Source of the DNA: Maniola hyperantus
Lineage: Eukaryota; Arthropoda; Insecta; Lepidoptera; Nymphalidae
Reading direction: 5' to 3'
Assembly (NCBI RefSeq): GCF_902806685.2
Contig: NC_048550.1
Location: 4,879,383 to 4,943,382, forward strand
DNA: 64,000 bases
The position numbers and the translations under genes are program-made. The notes under the pieces were generated by a model that did no database searches, was not told where the DNA came from, and worked only from the letters and a program-made list of their open reading frames with translations. This document shows positions 41,880 through 53,289 of this stretch, one piece after another. Positions within the stretch are counted from its first letter, which is position 1; every line of letters begins with the position of its first letter.

Positions 41880-43865
41880 AAGCAATGTAGTCCAGCTATC
41901 GAAGCGAAGCCGGGGCCGCTAGTATGTACCTACTTACTCAATATCCTAGATCCGTATCTAAAGTTGGTCTTGGTACTTACGCTCAGGACCTATATCTATC
42001 AAAGTATGCACATTATAAAGTTCATTTTAAAATGTGTCTATCTCTTGTTTTAAGCATCGAGTAACGGTAACGTAACATTAATAGTGGTCATGTTTAGTAG
42101 CCACTCGAGACAACTTTTGTGTCGCACTCCTTCAGTGAAAATAAATTTTAAACTACACCCTGGTTAAATTTACGATACCAAACTGCCTTTTGGGACTAGC
42201 AACTACTTTCTCGCTTACATCGCTGCGTAACTTTAAATTGTGACGGGAATTACTTTATTTCAGTTTAAGTTGTAACTTATTATCGTCTAGTACAAACGTA
42301 AGTTATAGCCAAGTTAATTTCACTGTTATTTTAAAGGTGGGTTCTAGCGCAGTTTATTTGAATTTGACTCAATGAACGGCTCTTTTAAAACTTGCTGGTT
42401 GCCGACCTTATCTCTACTATTAAAAATTGTAAAAGATGAATAAACACACACATGACCGAAACACAAGCTTTCGTAGTTTGAAAGCATAAGCAAAGTCATA
42501 TTTAAATACCATCGATCCACTGGAACTCATAAACAACTTTGTTCGCTTAACGCTAACTTTATTTGTTTAACGCTAGGGCAAAAAAAGTACAGACGATAAA
42601 TAAAATGCATGGTCGAAAAGGGTTAGATTTCCTCAAATGATATTTCAAAATTAGTCGTCCATGTAAGAAGCTGGATTCACTGTTCTGTGGCCCATGTGAC
42701 GAATCTTGATATCCGATATTTAAGAATGACAAAACCAAAAAGGTTATCACGCCTAAATCTTGCGGTCGTGTGATTCGAAACACCTTAGCCCACTTTTTGC
42801 ACTGAATGCGACAAAAAAGGCACAAAAAGATGTAAGACATACATAGACATAGTTCTTTTTATTTTTAAATACAAATTAATAATGAGAAGTTGCTTACCCA
42901 CTTACATTATAAGAAGTTTATGATTCTTTAGTAGTATCGTGTATTTTACGAATAGATGGCTTTTCAGATTTTCAAAGTTATACCTAAGGACTGCGGGGCT
43001 GTCTTTAGTTATTAGTACCTATTTTCGGTATCAATGCTGACAATGAATGTATCGAATATTGATCAAACGAAAAGTTGTGTGCTTAGAATCAACTGATCAG
43101 TCTAGATTTCACACTATGTTTAGTCTATTCTATGATTTTGAGATCTATAGAGCATAGGTACTTTGACTTTACATACACTTACTTAAAACAAGATAAGTTT
43201 ATGTGAGACTTGTGAGCATGGATGTAGCATAGTAGACTTGTGAGAGATATAAATCTGTCTAGCTTTTACTGTATCTTAAGTCTGAGCAAAGTTAAAGTAA
43301 GCTCTAAGTATAAATCTCAGACCTAGCCTCTGTGCAATCGCGACACCGCCGGTCGCATGTGTGTATTGTCCGCTGTTATTCGTTTAGGTACATCTGGAAT
43401 CTGGATACTGTCGATTGTAACCGATGTTCATACAAGTGGACAAGTGTCCGATAATCATGACTTTTATAAATGACCGAGCAAAAAGTGGAGATTTCATGTC
43501 CTTTTATTGTACGATCTTATATTTAGGATCGTGCCACAATAACTGCTGCAAACTGCCCAGTAACGTAAAAATAAGTATTTTCAATTTTCATGTTTACCAA
43601 ATTGAGTTTTTTTTAATCAAAGCTTATTGAAATTCCTACAGCAGGTAGGTATACTTAGGTATTCAAAATGTTAATGTACCAGAAGTTGTAGTCGTAGGTG
43701 AAATATATCATCTACCACCGAACAACCTGTTCCACTGCCAACAGTCTAAAGCTTAAGTTCAGAGTTCTATCAAAACTAAGGATATTCGAAGCCGTCGTTG
43801 TCATTTACTTTTATTTGAGTACCTATGTAGAGATCCAGAAATCAATTCATTTGTTACCAATCTAA
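41880..43865. other. Mostly unique AT-rich DNA
   Basis: 'agctatcgaagcgaagccgg' near 41895 is a scrap of the 955-1251 family. The frames at 42559-42840 (-) and 43424-43630 (+) have no motif or splice support. Confidence 0.35.
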
Positions 43866-43871
43866 TTATAA

Positions 43872-44099
43872 TATAAAACGAAAAGGTGACTGACTGATTG
43901 ACTGACTGATCTATCAACGCCCAACGCACAGCTCAAACTACTGGATGGATTGGGCTGATATATTTGGCCTACAGATAGATATTATATAACGTTGACATCC
44001 TATAAGAAAGGATTTTTTAAAATTCAATCCCTATGGAGGTAAAATAGAGGTTCGAAATTTGTGTAGTCCACGCGATCAAAGTAGCGGGCATAAGCTAGT
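43872..44099 (+). repeat. Interspersed repeat 'A' family, near full length
   Basis: 'aaaaggtgactgactgattg', 'tctatcaacgcccaacgcac', 'agctcaaactactggatgg', 'aattcaatccctatggagg' and 'gcgggcataagctagt'. The same order as 46612-46825. Confidence 0.75.
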
Positions 44100-45420
44100 A
44101 CTTAATATGTTATGAGTGAACATTAAATGTAAGTACTTAAATCTCTGAAATTGAAATCTGTTAGATTTAAATACAGATCTCTAGCTGTGGGATATTTGGC
44201 ATCTTGAGAAGTCAATGTGAGTGGATCCTTGCAAATCGGTCCGTTTGATATGTCGTGTTGGCGGCTCAAGTGCTTTTGATAAAATTGCTTATTGAGAGTG
44301 TAATGAATTGAAATGGAATTGCAACATTGAGTTGGGCACAAACACTGAAAGCCCGCTCTGTTCTTCAAACACAAACATTGCAATTTGCAATCATTATTTT
44401 TAGATTACGTTTATTTTTGAAACTATACGTTAAAGAAATTATTGTATATCATCAATAGCAGATTTTCTTGCTATTGTATGTTAATTTTATTGTTAAATAT
44501 AGGTTACCTAGGTATGTGTGTAGATGTATAGATGTGGTGAGGGTGGAATTGTTTGCGGTGGCGTGCAATGCGGTTGTAGAAAAAGGACTCAGTGTAAATG
44601 ATCAAGTTAATAAACGTAATACCTACATCTATCACAGTTACATCAATCTAGCAAAATGATATGGAAATGTTCACAAAGATACCTATATCACACCACAACG
44701 TTGGGCTTTCAACACTAATTGAAAGGTTTACCTCAACGTCCATGTCACGTTAGTTAACTTGGAAAGTTAAACTAGGACCTCTAACCCTATAAATATCACT
44801 ACAGTGCCCTCTGTCAAAATGTCATCCATATTCATTAGATACGATTTAGAGCCTTGTCGAATCGTATTGTAATTTGTAATCTTTGAACCGAGCCAGGCGC
44901 ATCGTCAACCATATTTGTATTGCTATCAATCAAATGTGCAACGTGTAATTGAACTACAGGATATGCCCATTGAGACACCGAGGGCTTTTCTCAAACAATG
45001 CTGATTAATTCTCAATCTTATTACAATCCATTAAAGTTTAATTACGTTTGAGTTGGCTTGTAAAATTGTAGAAGCTATTTTTAGGGCGTATACCCGTATA
45101 GCTATAAAGTTGAATGGTAATAGGTAACTACTCATTTAACTGTCTCAAACATATAAGTATGATGTTTTATACTAGCAGTCATCGTACGGGTGTCCATAAA
45201 CATAAAGTAATAAAGAATGCAGCTACACGTACAAGCACCTATAAGTTTGATCAGCAAAGTTATTTACGCTTTGTCGTCTATCAAAAGTTTAAAACATAAA
45301 CCGAGAAAGATATGAAATATTTGCTTTTATATTGCTTGGAAGGTACTTAATAATTGAAAGTTGAGCATTGAAATTTTTTTAGTAAATCAAATATTTACTA
45401 AAAAAAATTCAAAATAAAAT
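44100..45420. other. Unique AT-rich DNA
   Basis: No supported feature; the frame at 44123-44383 (-) lacks motifs. Confidence 0.35.
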
Positions 45421-45660
45421 AAAAACCGACTTCAATAACCACCAACACTAAAAAGTAAAAATAATTTAATTTATTACCCGTATATTATGTATACAAGAGT
45501 TATTGTAGTTCTATAGTAATATTTTTTGGAGCCGGTGCCAATTAGCCGCACGAACCGTCTATCTACTCTTCATAGTGTTTTGCGACTCCACATTGGCACC
45601 GACTCAGAAAAACACAGTCGAATTGATAACCTCCTCCTTTTTTTGAAGTCGGTTAAAAAG
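45421..45660. mobile_element. Inverted-repeat element, 'aaccgacttca' termini
   Basis: The ends AAAAACCGACTTCAA and the reverse complement of TTTGAAGTCGGTTAAAAA match. An inner pair GAGCCGGTGCCAAT (45529-45542)/ATTGGCACCGACTC (45592-45605) has one difference. 240 bp, non-coding. Lone termini at 25660-25755 and 59296-59345. Confidence 0.7.
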
Positions 45661-45694
45661 GGACATTTAACATTTTATTGATAAAGGAACGTGA

Positions 45695-46016
45695 TTATGC
45701 TCACGACTTCGTCCGCGTGGATTTAGGTTTTTGAAAATCCCAAAAGAATTCTTCGCTTTTCCGGTATGAAAAGTAGCATATTAGGTATATCTATTCGTCT
45801 CCAGTATGCAAGCTATCTCTGTACGAAATTTCGTCAAAATCGGTTAAATGGATGGGTCTTTAAAATTCCGTGGGAACTTTTTGATTTTCCGGTGTAAAAG
45901 TATCCTATGTCCGTCCTCGGGATACTACCGATCTCCGTGTCCGACAGGCCGTGCAAAGTTAGCAGGCAGACAGACGGACATACTTTTGCATTTATAATAT
46001 TAGTATGGATAGTTTA
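45695..46016 (-). repeat. 'B' family copy, antisense
   Basis: From 'cacgacttcgtccgcgtgg' through 'gcaagctatctctgtacgaaa' and 'aaaatcggttaaatgg' to 'tttgcatttataatattag'. A middle part is duplicated or expanded (a second 'attccgtgggaactttttg'). Confidence 0.75.
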
Positions 46017-46127
46017 CAGCTACAGAAACCAGTGAAGTTATCAAAATCGTTGCCACAGTGAAATTATTTTGTAATATATACTGATTTTTCATTTGTTGCA
46101 GAGCTTGATTAATTTAACTGGATTTTT

Positions 46128-46302
46128 AATCCATACTATCCATACTTAATATATTAAATGCGAAAGTGTGTCTGTCTGTCTGTCTCCTAGCCTTTCACGG
46201 TCCATTTGTTTTACCGATTTTGACGAAATTTGGTACCTACAGAGATAGCTTGCATACCGGGGATGGGCATAGCACGCGGACAAAGTCGAGTGCATCAGCT
46301 GG
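46128..46302 (+). repeat. 'B' family copy, sense
   Basis: 'aatgcgaaagtgtgtctgtc', 'ttttaccgattttgacgaaa', 'gagatagcttgcatacc' and 'cacgcggacaaagtcgagtg', lying about 110 bp after an antisense copy. Confidence 0.7.
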
Positions 46303-46611
46303 TATAACATAATTCTTTAAAAGTTCATTCTGAAAGTGAAAGCATAAAATCCATAGAGATAAAAAGGCTCAGCTATAAAACGCTAAATGATATTTACGAG
46401 AGCACCCAGTTTTAATAATAGTCCGGTGAAGTTTTTACGGCCCCCCATCAAGCCGTCAATCAATGCAATTCGGTTTAACGGCACTATGAAATGCACGTTA
46501 GCGAGTAAACACTTATCGGACCATAGGGCTGGGTGCTTGTCTGTAATCTGTAAGATAAATACCTATAGGTAACTTATAGAGAGAGCCAGCGCGTGACAGA
46601 CCGTTCGTCTA

Positions 46612-46825
46612 AATATATAAAAGGAAAAGGTGACTGACTGACTGATCTATCAACGCACAGCTCAAACTACTGGACGAGTCGGGCTGAAATTTGGCATGCA
46701 GATAGCTATTATGACGTAGGCATGCGCTAAGAAAGAATTTTTGAAAATGCAACCCCTAAGGGGGTGAAATAGGGGTTTGAAATTTGTGTGGTCCACGCGG
46801 ACGAAGTCGCGAGCATAAGCTAGTT
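46612..46825 (+). repeat. Interspersed repeat 'A' family, full-length form
   Basis: From 'atatataaaaggaaaaggtg' to 'gtcgcgagcataagctag' with 'aacccctaagggggtgaaat' in between. The SINE at 46827-47054 abuts its 3' end. Confidence 0.75.
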
Positions 46826-46826
46826 A

Positions 46827-47054
46827 TTTTATAAAAGCTGAAAGTTCCTCTGCGTATTGTCCCCAACTCTGGGAAGAACGTTTGTTTGGATGTTTGTTTG
46901 ACTTTGGATCATAGTAGCTTTGGGAGAAACAGGTGATAAAGTGTACAAAATCTTACGTCAAAGTATTAAAATTATAAATTCCCAAATTAACCCTGGCTGG
47001 AATCGAACCCGGGACCTCCCACTTATGACTACAGAGCTCACCACTGCACCAGAG
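46827..47054 (-). repeat. tRNA-derived SINE, complete head and body
   Basis: The minus strand starts near 47054 with TCTCTGGTGCAGTGGTGAGC (box A-like) and has GGTTCGATTCC (box B), then the body 'actttgacgtaagattttg', 'cacctgtttctcccaaag' and 'gttggggacaatacgcag'. The body also occurs at 1-148. RNA polymerase III promoter boxes appear intact. Confidence 0.75.
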
Positions 47055-47056
47055 AA

Positions 47057-47101
47057 GTCGTCAAAGATTATAAGTTCTAATAACTTATAATCTTTGACGA
47101 C
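47057..47101. repeat. Perfect 20-bp palindrome at the SINE 5' edge
   Basis: GTCGTCAAAGATTATAAGTT, loop CTAAT, then its exact inverse. Weaker pairing extends outward into the SINE start (CCAG.GA against TC.CTGG). Confidence 0.85.
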
Positions 47102-47109
47102 CTCCCTGG

Positions 47110-47710
47110 CGCTATATTATAAGGCTAGCTTTAAAGTTCAAAATTGTGTATTTTTTTTTTCAATCAGCATATTTTATAATAACACCTAACCTCACTTTGA
47201 TAGAGACGTTATTCAAGACTTTCTAATACACATCTAAGTAATTAGTGGAAGGGATTAGATTTAATCCGGGGTCTCCTTTGAGTAGTCCCTGCGGTTCCCT
47301 TCGTTCCGAAACAAGATTCTCGTTAGCCGTTTTCAGTAAATAATTTTCCTCCCTCACATCAATCCTTTGTGTGAGTCAATCCGTTCGTTCCGACTCAATC
47401 TTCTACACTTTATCCGGTCTATTGAAAAGCGGTGGATTGGCCTTTACCGTTCTTTAGACTAATAGCCCTTTTAACGCTCCAAATAGAGTATCAATCGGAA
47501 CAAATGTATTGAACGATTGCCCTTTATAGGATTGGCAATTTTGAACAGGATTGCTTGAAGCTGATACAAAGAAAAGTGTGAATAGTAGGTGTGTATATGG
47601 CTATCTGCACCTATTGGCAGACTGATTTGTTGATAATAATAAAATATTACCTCTTAGTAGAAAAGCTATTTATTTATCTTCTTCTTTATTCATCATCTTT
47701 GTGGATCGTC
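47110..47710. other. Unique DNA
   Basis: No supported feature. Confidence 0.35.
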
Positions 47711-47715
47711 GTCAT

Positions 47716-47905
47716 CATCATCATTATCAACCTATAGACGTCCACGGCTGGACATAGGTCTCTTGTAGAGACTTCCACACGTCATGATCTTGCGCCGCTT
47801 GAATCCAGCGGCTCCCTGCGACTCGTCTGATGTCGTCCGTCCATCTGGTGGGGGGTCTTCCAACGCTGCGCCTTCCGCTGAGAGGTCGCCATTCCAGCAC
47901 CTTTA
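47716..47905 (-). pseudogene. LINE RT C-terminal remnant
   Basis: The minus strand gives KVLEWRPLSGRRSVGRPPTR then WTDDIRRVAGSRWIQAAQD, HDVWKSLQETYVQPWTS, the best preserved of the LINE tails here. The reading requires small frame corrections at most; only about 60 codons are present. The 'atcatcatcattatcaacc' after it corresponds to a GATGATGATG 3' tail. Confidence 0.75.
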
Positions 47906-48070
47906 TCTTTGTGGGTAGTATATATTATATACTCTGTGGTGGTATGGCCTAGTTGTTACAGTGTATAATTATCATTAACTTTCATACAGTTTGGCCTGAG
48001 TTTGGCATAGGTCGATCCGAGCGAAGTCGGAGCAGTACTGCTGATCGGTACATGACACAGCATTTTCTTC

Positions 48071-48605
48071 TTATGTAGGTGCCTCTGGAAAATTTGCTGT
48101 CAAGTTCGTATATTGGGTTCTATTCTTACCGAGGCGAAACAATTCAGCAACACTCGTGATTCCCGCCCACCCTCGATTCCCGTCCACCCTCGAAGTCGAA
48201 CGTTGCGTAGCAGGACTTCTTTTGGCAACTATTTGCATCATGATGCGTTGTAGGAGTTCATACCTCTCGTGCCTGAGCAAATGCTTCAGATATGCGAGTT
48301 TTCTCATTTTAACAAGTTGCAAAAATTCGTGTTTTTGATTCACAGGACTTCCACATTCGTGAATTTGTGAGTCCAGTTAATGGCCAACACACCGTTATAG
48401 GTGTGACTATATCTCGGAAGTTTCTCTATATGTTTTCTGAGTTGCAAAAGTTCGCGTTTTTGATTGACGCGTCTCTCAACTTCTACATTTGTGACTTTAT
48501 GAGTCTAACAGCTAATGGCCTACCGCCTACGTCTATTTGTCCTGATCTCAAAAACTTCTACCCGTTTTCTGAGATCATCTTTAATAATCCACGCCTCATA
48601 TCCGT
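48071..48605 (-). pseudogene. Second LINE RT C-terminal remnant, internally duplicated
   Basis: The minus strand includes NQKHEFLQLVKMRKLAYLKH, LLRHERYELLQRIM and VAELFRLGKNRTQYTNLTAN, a C-terminal block common to another LINE subgroup ('..RRKL.YLGH.LR...Y.LL...', '...LFR.A..R..').  Upstream, a stretch corresponding to 'W(T)HK.TNVEV...VNQK.E(L/F)LQL' is present twice (about 48310-48395 and 48430-48515 on the plus strand), so part of the fragment has been tandemly duplicated. Several stops. Confidence 0.65.
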
Positions 48606-48609
48606 ATAG

Positions 48610-49085
48610 ATGATACAGCATAAAGATATCAAAAATCACGTGGTGTCGACTTTAGTTTTCACCCACAAATCAGTAAGTGAAACTTGATATCTCACCAGCA
48701 GTTGTGATTAATTATGTTTACAGTAGGATGCAGTCCAGACGCCACATTTGCGAGGTGACGTGGCCGGACAGCCATTGTTCATGACTGTATGGATTAATTA
48801 TATTATTTAACAGGAATCGCCCGTAAATACTCGTTAACTTCAAATATGTAGTCCTTACCGCCTTTGACATAAGAGCGTTAAGCCGTTACCACAAGTTTTC
48901 CTGTGGAAACTTGATGTTTCCTATGTCAATGAATAAAAATCAAGGATGCGTTGGTCTTTGTCATGTACCCAATTCATCGAAAAGTTCCGTACCACTATTC
49001 ATATAAATGTTCGCGTAGGTATACTACTTTTAAATGGATGACAATAAGTCGCTCGACTACTTATGCGATTGTATTCGTGTGCGAT
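48610..49085. other. Unique DNA
   Basis: No supported feature. Confidence 0.35.
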
Positions 49086-49086
49086 A

Positions 49087-49240
49087 TGCATATTTGGCCA
49101 TCATAGCTTACTACGCTGGCCAAGTGCGGATTTGACTTGTCATGCCTTCGAGAACATTATGGAAAACTCTCAGGCACGCAGGTTTTGTCACAATATTTTC
49201 CTTTGCCGATAAAGCAAGTAATTAAATGAATTGCTCTAGC
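49087..49240 (-). repeat. SINE fragment, antisense
   Basis: 'catagcttactacgctggcc', 'aagtgcggatttgac', 'gagaacattatggaaaactc' and 'caatattttcctttgccg' match the SINE body; 'gcttactacgctgg' recurs as a scrap at about 49853. Confidence 0.65.
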
Positions 49241-49249
49241 TCTCTAATA

Positions 49250-50555
49250 AAGTTAGAGTTTGTTTTTCTTTCTGAGAGAAGATCCGAGCTCAAAATTGAG
49301 TAAAATATGTTACAGGCACAGCTTGTACCTTGTACGCAGTGTGCTATCTACTACCAGATAGATGTCATATAATACTGGTCGTGCTAACCTCATACCTACT
49401 ACTTGCATCAAAGAAGCACCTTCAAGACGTTTTAAATATGAACCAAAGTATGGAACGTCCTTTTAGCGTGTTTCCTGTTACGTATAACTTGGGTTTATAC
49501 TTCAAGACAAGAGTGAACAGATATCTTCTCAGTGAATAGGCAAGTGCGTTTCAGCCTAGACCATATCATTGATTTTAAAACTGCTCATAATTAGCATGAA
49601 GCACAAGCCTATTCTGATTTTTAAAAAAAACTTTTTAGTTTACAATATCATAACATACTATAAGTGATAAATATAGCGATGTTATTGACAGGCAGGCTCG
49701 GGGCTAGTTTACTGATTGAAAAATAGCACGACTCACCCTCGTACACAAGTCAGTTATAAGCCACTTTGCGGAGCATCACTGCCTTTAGTAATGTAACATC
49801 TCTCTGCCTATAGCGTTGAAAAGCTGCTGTGATAGAACGTCGACATGAAAACCGCTTACTACGCTGGTGTGACTTCCCTTATACAATTATTTTAATGCAC
49901 TTTGTACATTCCGAGTGCGTGGCGTGATAAATTTTGCATGCGTATCCATTTGCATCGGCGCAGCGCGGCGCCCCGGTACGCTGCAATGACAACAGAAAAG
50001 TTCAAAAGAATTATGCTCACTGTAAATTATACTAAAGTGACCATTTGGTGGTGCTTTAGTGAAAGATTTGCGTATGGTTTTGACGTAGCTGTAAAATTTA
50101 TTGTATGCCTTTTAGCACCTATATGGTGGCTCAACCCTGGTGGCCAGCGTGCGTTTGTGACATACAAAACTTCTGCTAAAATTTCAGATCCTCAGATCGT
50201 AAGCCTACGTGCACATTAACATGGCATTAAATGAGCCCTATGACGCAATACAGAGAAAAAAGTATAATTCTTTTATATGGATTGTAAGCAGGTAGGAGGA
50301 TCCGTAAAACTAGACGAAATAGCGACACATCACTGAAAAAGTCTCGTTATTTACTAGTTTCCTAGAATTAATCCAAGTCGTTTAACCACAAAATAAGACT
50401 AAAATAATTAATTAAGTGACAATTTACGCATTCATCGATATGTTTGCATGTTCAAATTGATCACTTGATCAATTCGCTCGGCAGAAGCTGCTGTAGCGGT
50501 AAAGTATTATCCAAACCAACATCTAAAGCACTACGAAGCGGGAACGTCAGCAGCA
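49250..50555. other. Unique DNA with chance frames
   Basis: Frames at 49330-49539 and 49902-50219 show no motif, signal peptide or splice support. Confidence 0.35.
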
Positions 50556-50559
50556 TGTC

Positions 50560-50612
50560 GGTCACCTCCCAAGATATTAAATGGGCGCCATTTAATATCT
50601 TGGGCGGTGACC
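50560..50612. repeat. 25-bp palindrome, 3-nt loop
   Basis: GGTCACC, T, CCCAAGATATTAAATGG, loop GCG, and the inverse with one mismatch. Almost no loop, and flanked by unique DNA. Confidence 0.85.
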
Positions 50613-50619
50613 TATGAGA

Positions 50620-51115
50620 CTACAACAGTCGAGTAGGTGTACAAATAATATAGATTCGCGTCATGGACGCTTCATATCGGATCCCGCATTCTGTGTTCAT
50701 AACGCGCAGGTGTGGCCGTATGGCTTTAGGTCGGTCTCATTCTATAGAACGATGGCGTCAGTCTACGTGTGCAACAGTAACAGCATTTCGACGATGGACC
50801 ATAAAGGACACGTGGTAAATGAACAATGAGCACTTTCGTGAAGTTTTTTACGCTAATGCTCCAATAAATGAAGACGTATTGATTTATTCAGGTTCATTAC
50901 GTAATAACAATTTTACCACTTCGAGAAATGCATTTTGGTTTTTATTTGAGGATGTAATATCGACACATGGCTCAAGCTTTTAAGAAAGTAATTACTTCCT
51001 TTATTATTTGACATACATTTTCACGAGTATTACATACATATTTACAATATCCTCATTTTTATACAATTTTTCTGCAAGTGACACATAATAACATGTTAGA
51101 CCGAGTAAACACTTT
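50620..51115. other. Unique DNA
   Basis: No supported feature. Confidence 0.35.
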
Positions 51116-51120
51116 GCTTT

Positions 51121-51480
51121 TCACCCAGAAGAAGTGCTGCTTGACCCAAGATCGTTTACCACAAGATGACATGTAAGAAGCGTAAGAGTCGCATCAAATG
51201 TATAAAAGTAATAAGTGTAATTAAAAACATGACTTGACTGCCAAAAAAGAACTAAAAGATTATTTCTCATTTGAAATTGCATCAGCCGCCATATTGTATT
51301 TTTTTTTTTCAAAAAATTCATAACTGTTGTCAGTTGTCACTCGGTATGATGTAACGTTATAACGATACCCTATACTTACATCCAAATCGGTTCAGGCATT
51401 TAGAAGTTATGATAGCATAAAGAAACATACATACAAACACCCTGAAAACATTACACTCTTTTTATGGGTAGTCGTGTAAA
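51121..51480. repeat. Dispersed repeat, uninterrupted copy
   Basis: The left part aligns with 30481-30668 and the right part with 35702-35850, so it represents the state without the DIRS insertion. The right part ('catccaaatcggttcagg', 'catttagaagttatg') looks like the 3' region of a LINE-related repeat. Confidence 0.65.
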
Positions 51481-51856
51481 AAAACCTCTTTAATTATGCA
51501 CTAGATTATTCATACCAATAACCTTATTGGTATAGTGCAAAGTATTGAGTACTTACCTAGGTAAGTTTTAACTTTAAGTTGCTCGAAAGTATGTACTTGT
51601 AAATATTTGATTAGTTCAGTATAGTGGAAGGTAGCAGCTGTTCAGTGAACAATTTTGAAGTAAGAGTATACCTTACTTAACAATGAATGACAGGACAGAC
51701 GTCTGGTAGACGAATAGGTTGCTAAATATAAGTTCTAAAATAAAATAAAAACAATTTCATCTAAGCGTCTGAGAAAACTCATGAGAGATAATGATACATT
51801 TTTATCGTCTAAAAAATAAATACATAACCTAATAAAGATATTTCTTAAATTGCAAG

Positions 51857-52053
51857 TAACTCACAATTTCATCCGCGTGTGTAATTATAACTTCGGGATA
51901 AAAAATGGATAAATAATATTCTATGTCCCGGTCCGCCTCCAGGTGAAAGTTGTCTCTATACCAGATTTCGTTAAGATCGGTCAAGCAGTTAATCCGCTAA
52001 AAGTTGTCAGACAAACAGACAAGGCACTTTCGATTTATAGTATTAGTATGGAT
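51857..52053 (-). repeat. 'B' family copy, antisense, decayed
   Basis: 'ttcatccgcgtg', 'ttctatgtcccggtccg', 'ccagatttcgttaagatcgg' and 'tttcgatttatagtattagtatgg'. Confidence 0.65.
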
Positions 52054-52267
52054 GAAAGAAGAAGAATATGCAGGCTAGTAGCATGGATTTATTTTAATAA
52101 AAGCACGCTACAAAATTAAATAGAAGGAAAATAAATATAAACGCGTGTCTCAACTCTAAAATTCAGTTCATTACCACTCACCAGCAAAAGTTTTGTTACA
52201 AATTCCAGGACAAAATGATAAAATTACCCGAAGATACCTACCTTATCAATAATTATTCTAATTTTAA

Positions 52268-52497
52268 ACTAGCTTATGCTCGCGACTTCGTCCGCGTGGA
52301 CTACACAAATTTCAAACCCCTATTTCACCCCCTTAGGGGTTGAATTTTTGAAAATTATTTCTTAGCGGATGCCTACGTCATAATAGCTATCTGTGTGCTA
52401 AATTTCAGCCCGATCCATCCAGTGAGCTGTGCGTTGATACTTGATAGATCAGTCAGTCAATCAGTCAGCCACCTTTTTCCTTTTATATATTTGGATT
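52268..52497 (-). repeat. 'A' family copy, antisense, near full length
   Basis: 'ctagcttatgctcgcgactt', 'caaacccctatttcaccccc', 'ttaggggttgaatttttg' and 'tcagtcagtcaatcagtcag'. Confidence 0.75.
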
Positions 52498-52711
52498 TAT
52501 GATATAATATTCTGCGAATAATTTAATATGTTCAGTCTGAGTATTTGTAATTACTTATTACTAATTAGTTTCAGGAAAAACATGCAATGATGAGAACGAA
52601 GCTCGATGGAATATTAATGCATTTATATTTGTGGAGGATTCCTGCATGTTTGATAGCGCTTAGTTGTAAACAGCTAGTAAACACAATTGTTCCATTCATC
52701 ACTACCCATTT

Positions 52712-52835
52712 TATAAATGTGAAAGTGTGTTTCTTTGATGGTTTGTCCTTCAATTGCGGAATTATCCCGGAATATCAAAGAGTCCCCACGGAATTAAAAA
52801 AAAAAGAATCCACGCCAACGAAGTAGTCGACACCT
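52712..52835 (+). repeat. 'B' family copy, internally deleted
   Basis: 'tataaatgtgaaagtgtg', 'cggaatatcaaagagtcccc' and 'gaatccacgccaacgaag'. Confidence 0.6.
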
Positions 52836-52899
52836 AGTAACTGTTTATATATTTTTTATTAATTACTATCGACTATAATGACTTAATACTTTTTTATAA

Positions 52900-53050
52900 A
52901 TAATTTATTATTTAATGCTTCCGCTACGTGGTATCGTAATATAACGCTTCATCGCTTGGTACCACAGACATCTTGGTACCTACCATGTAGATACGTCTTT
53001 GCCGGTATGGTGGTAAGAATCCGCGGCCAAAGCCTCCCACCCTGAACCCA
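52900..53050. repeat. Fragment of the 27605-27790 family
   Basis: 'cttcatcgcttggtaccacag', 'ctttgccggtatggtggtaag' and 'cgcggccaaagcctcccacc' parallel the second half of that repeat. Confidence 0.5.
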
Positions 53051-53062
53051 GCTATAAATTAC

Positions 53063-53283
53063 TAGCTTATGCTCGTGACTTCGTCCGCGTGGACTACACA
53101 TATTTCAAACCAAAACAAAATCCAACTCCTAAGGGAGTGAAATAGATGCCTACGTCGTAATAGCTATCTCATGCCAAAATTCAGCCCGATCCGTCCAGTA
53201 GTTTGAGCTGTGCGTTAATAGATCAGTCAGTCAGTCGATCAGTCAATTTTTTTTTTATATATTTTCCTTTTATATATTTAGAT
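53063..53283 (-). repeat. 'A' family copy, antisense, with gap
   Basis: 'ctagcttatgctcgtgactt', 'ccaactcctaagggagtg', 'tttgagctgtgcgttaatag' and 'tcagtcagtcagtcgatc'. Part of the middle is missing. Confidence 0.7.
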
Positions 53284-53289
53284 ACATTC

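Noticed and set aside
43872..44099. 'A' family repeats as exons of one gene
   Set aside because: They occur in both orientations, carry no frame and share fixed ends, so they are dispersed repeats.
49902..50219. 105-codon frame
   Set aside because: No ATG at its start, no motif, no splice context; composition typical of random DNA.
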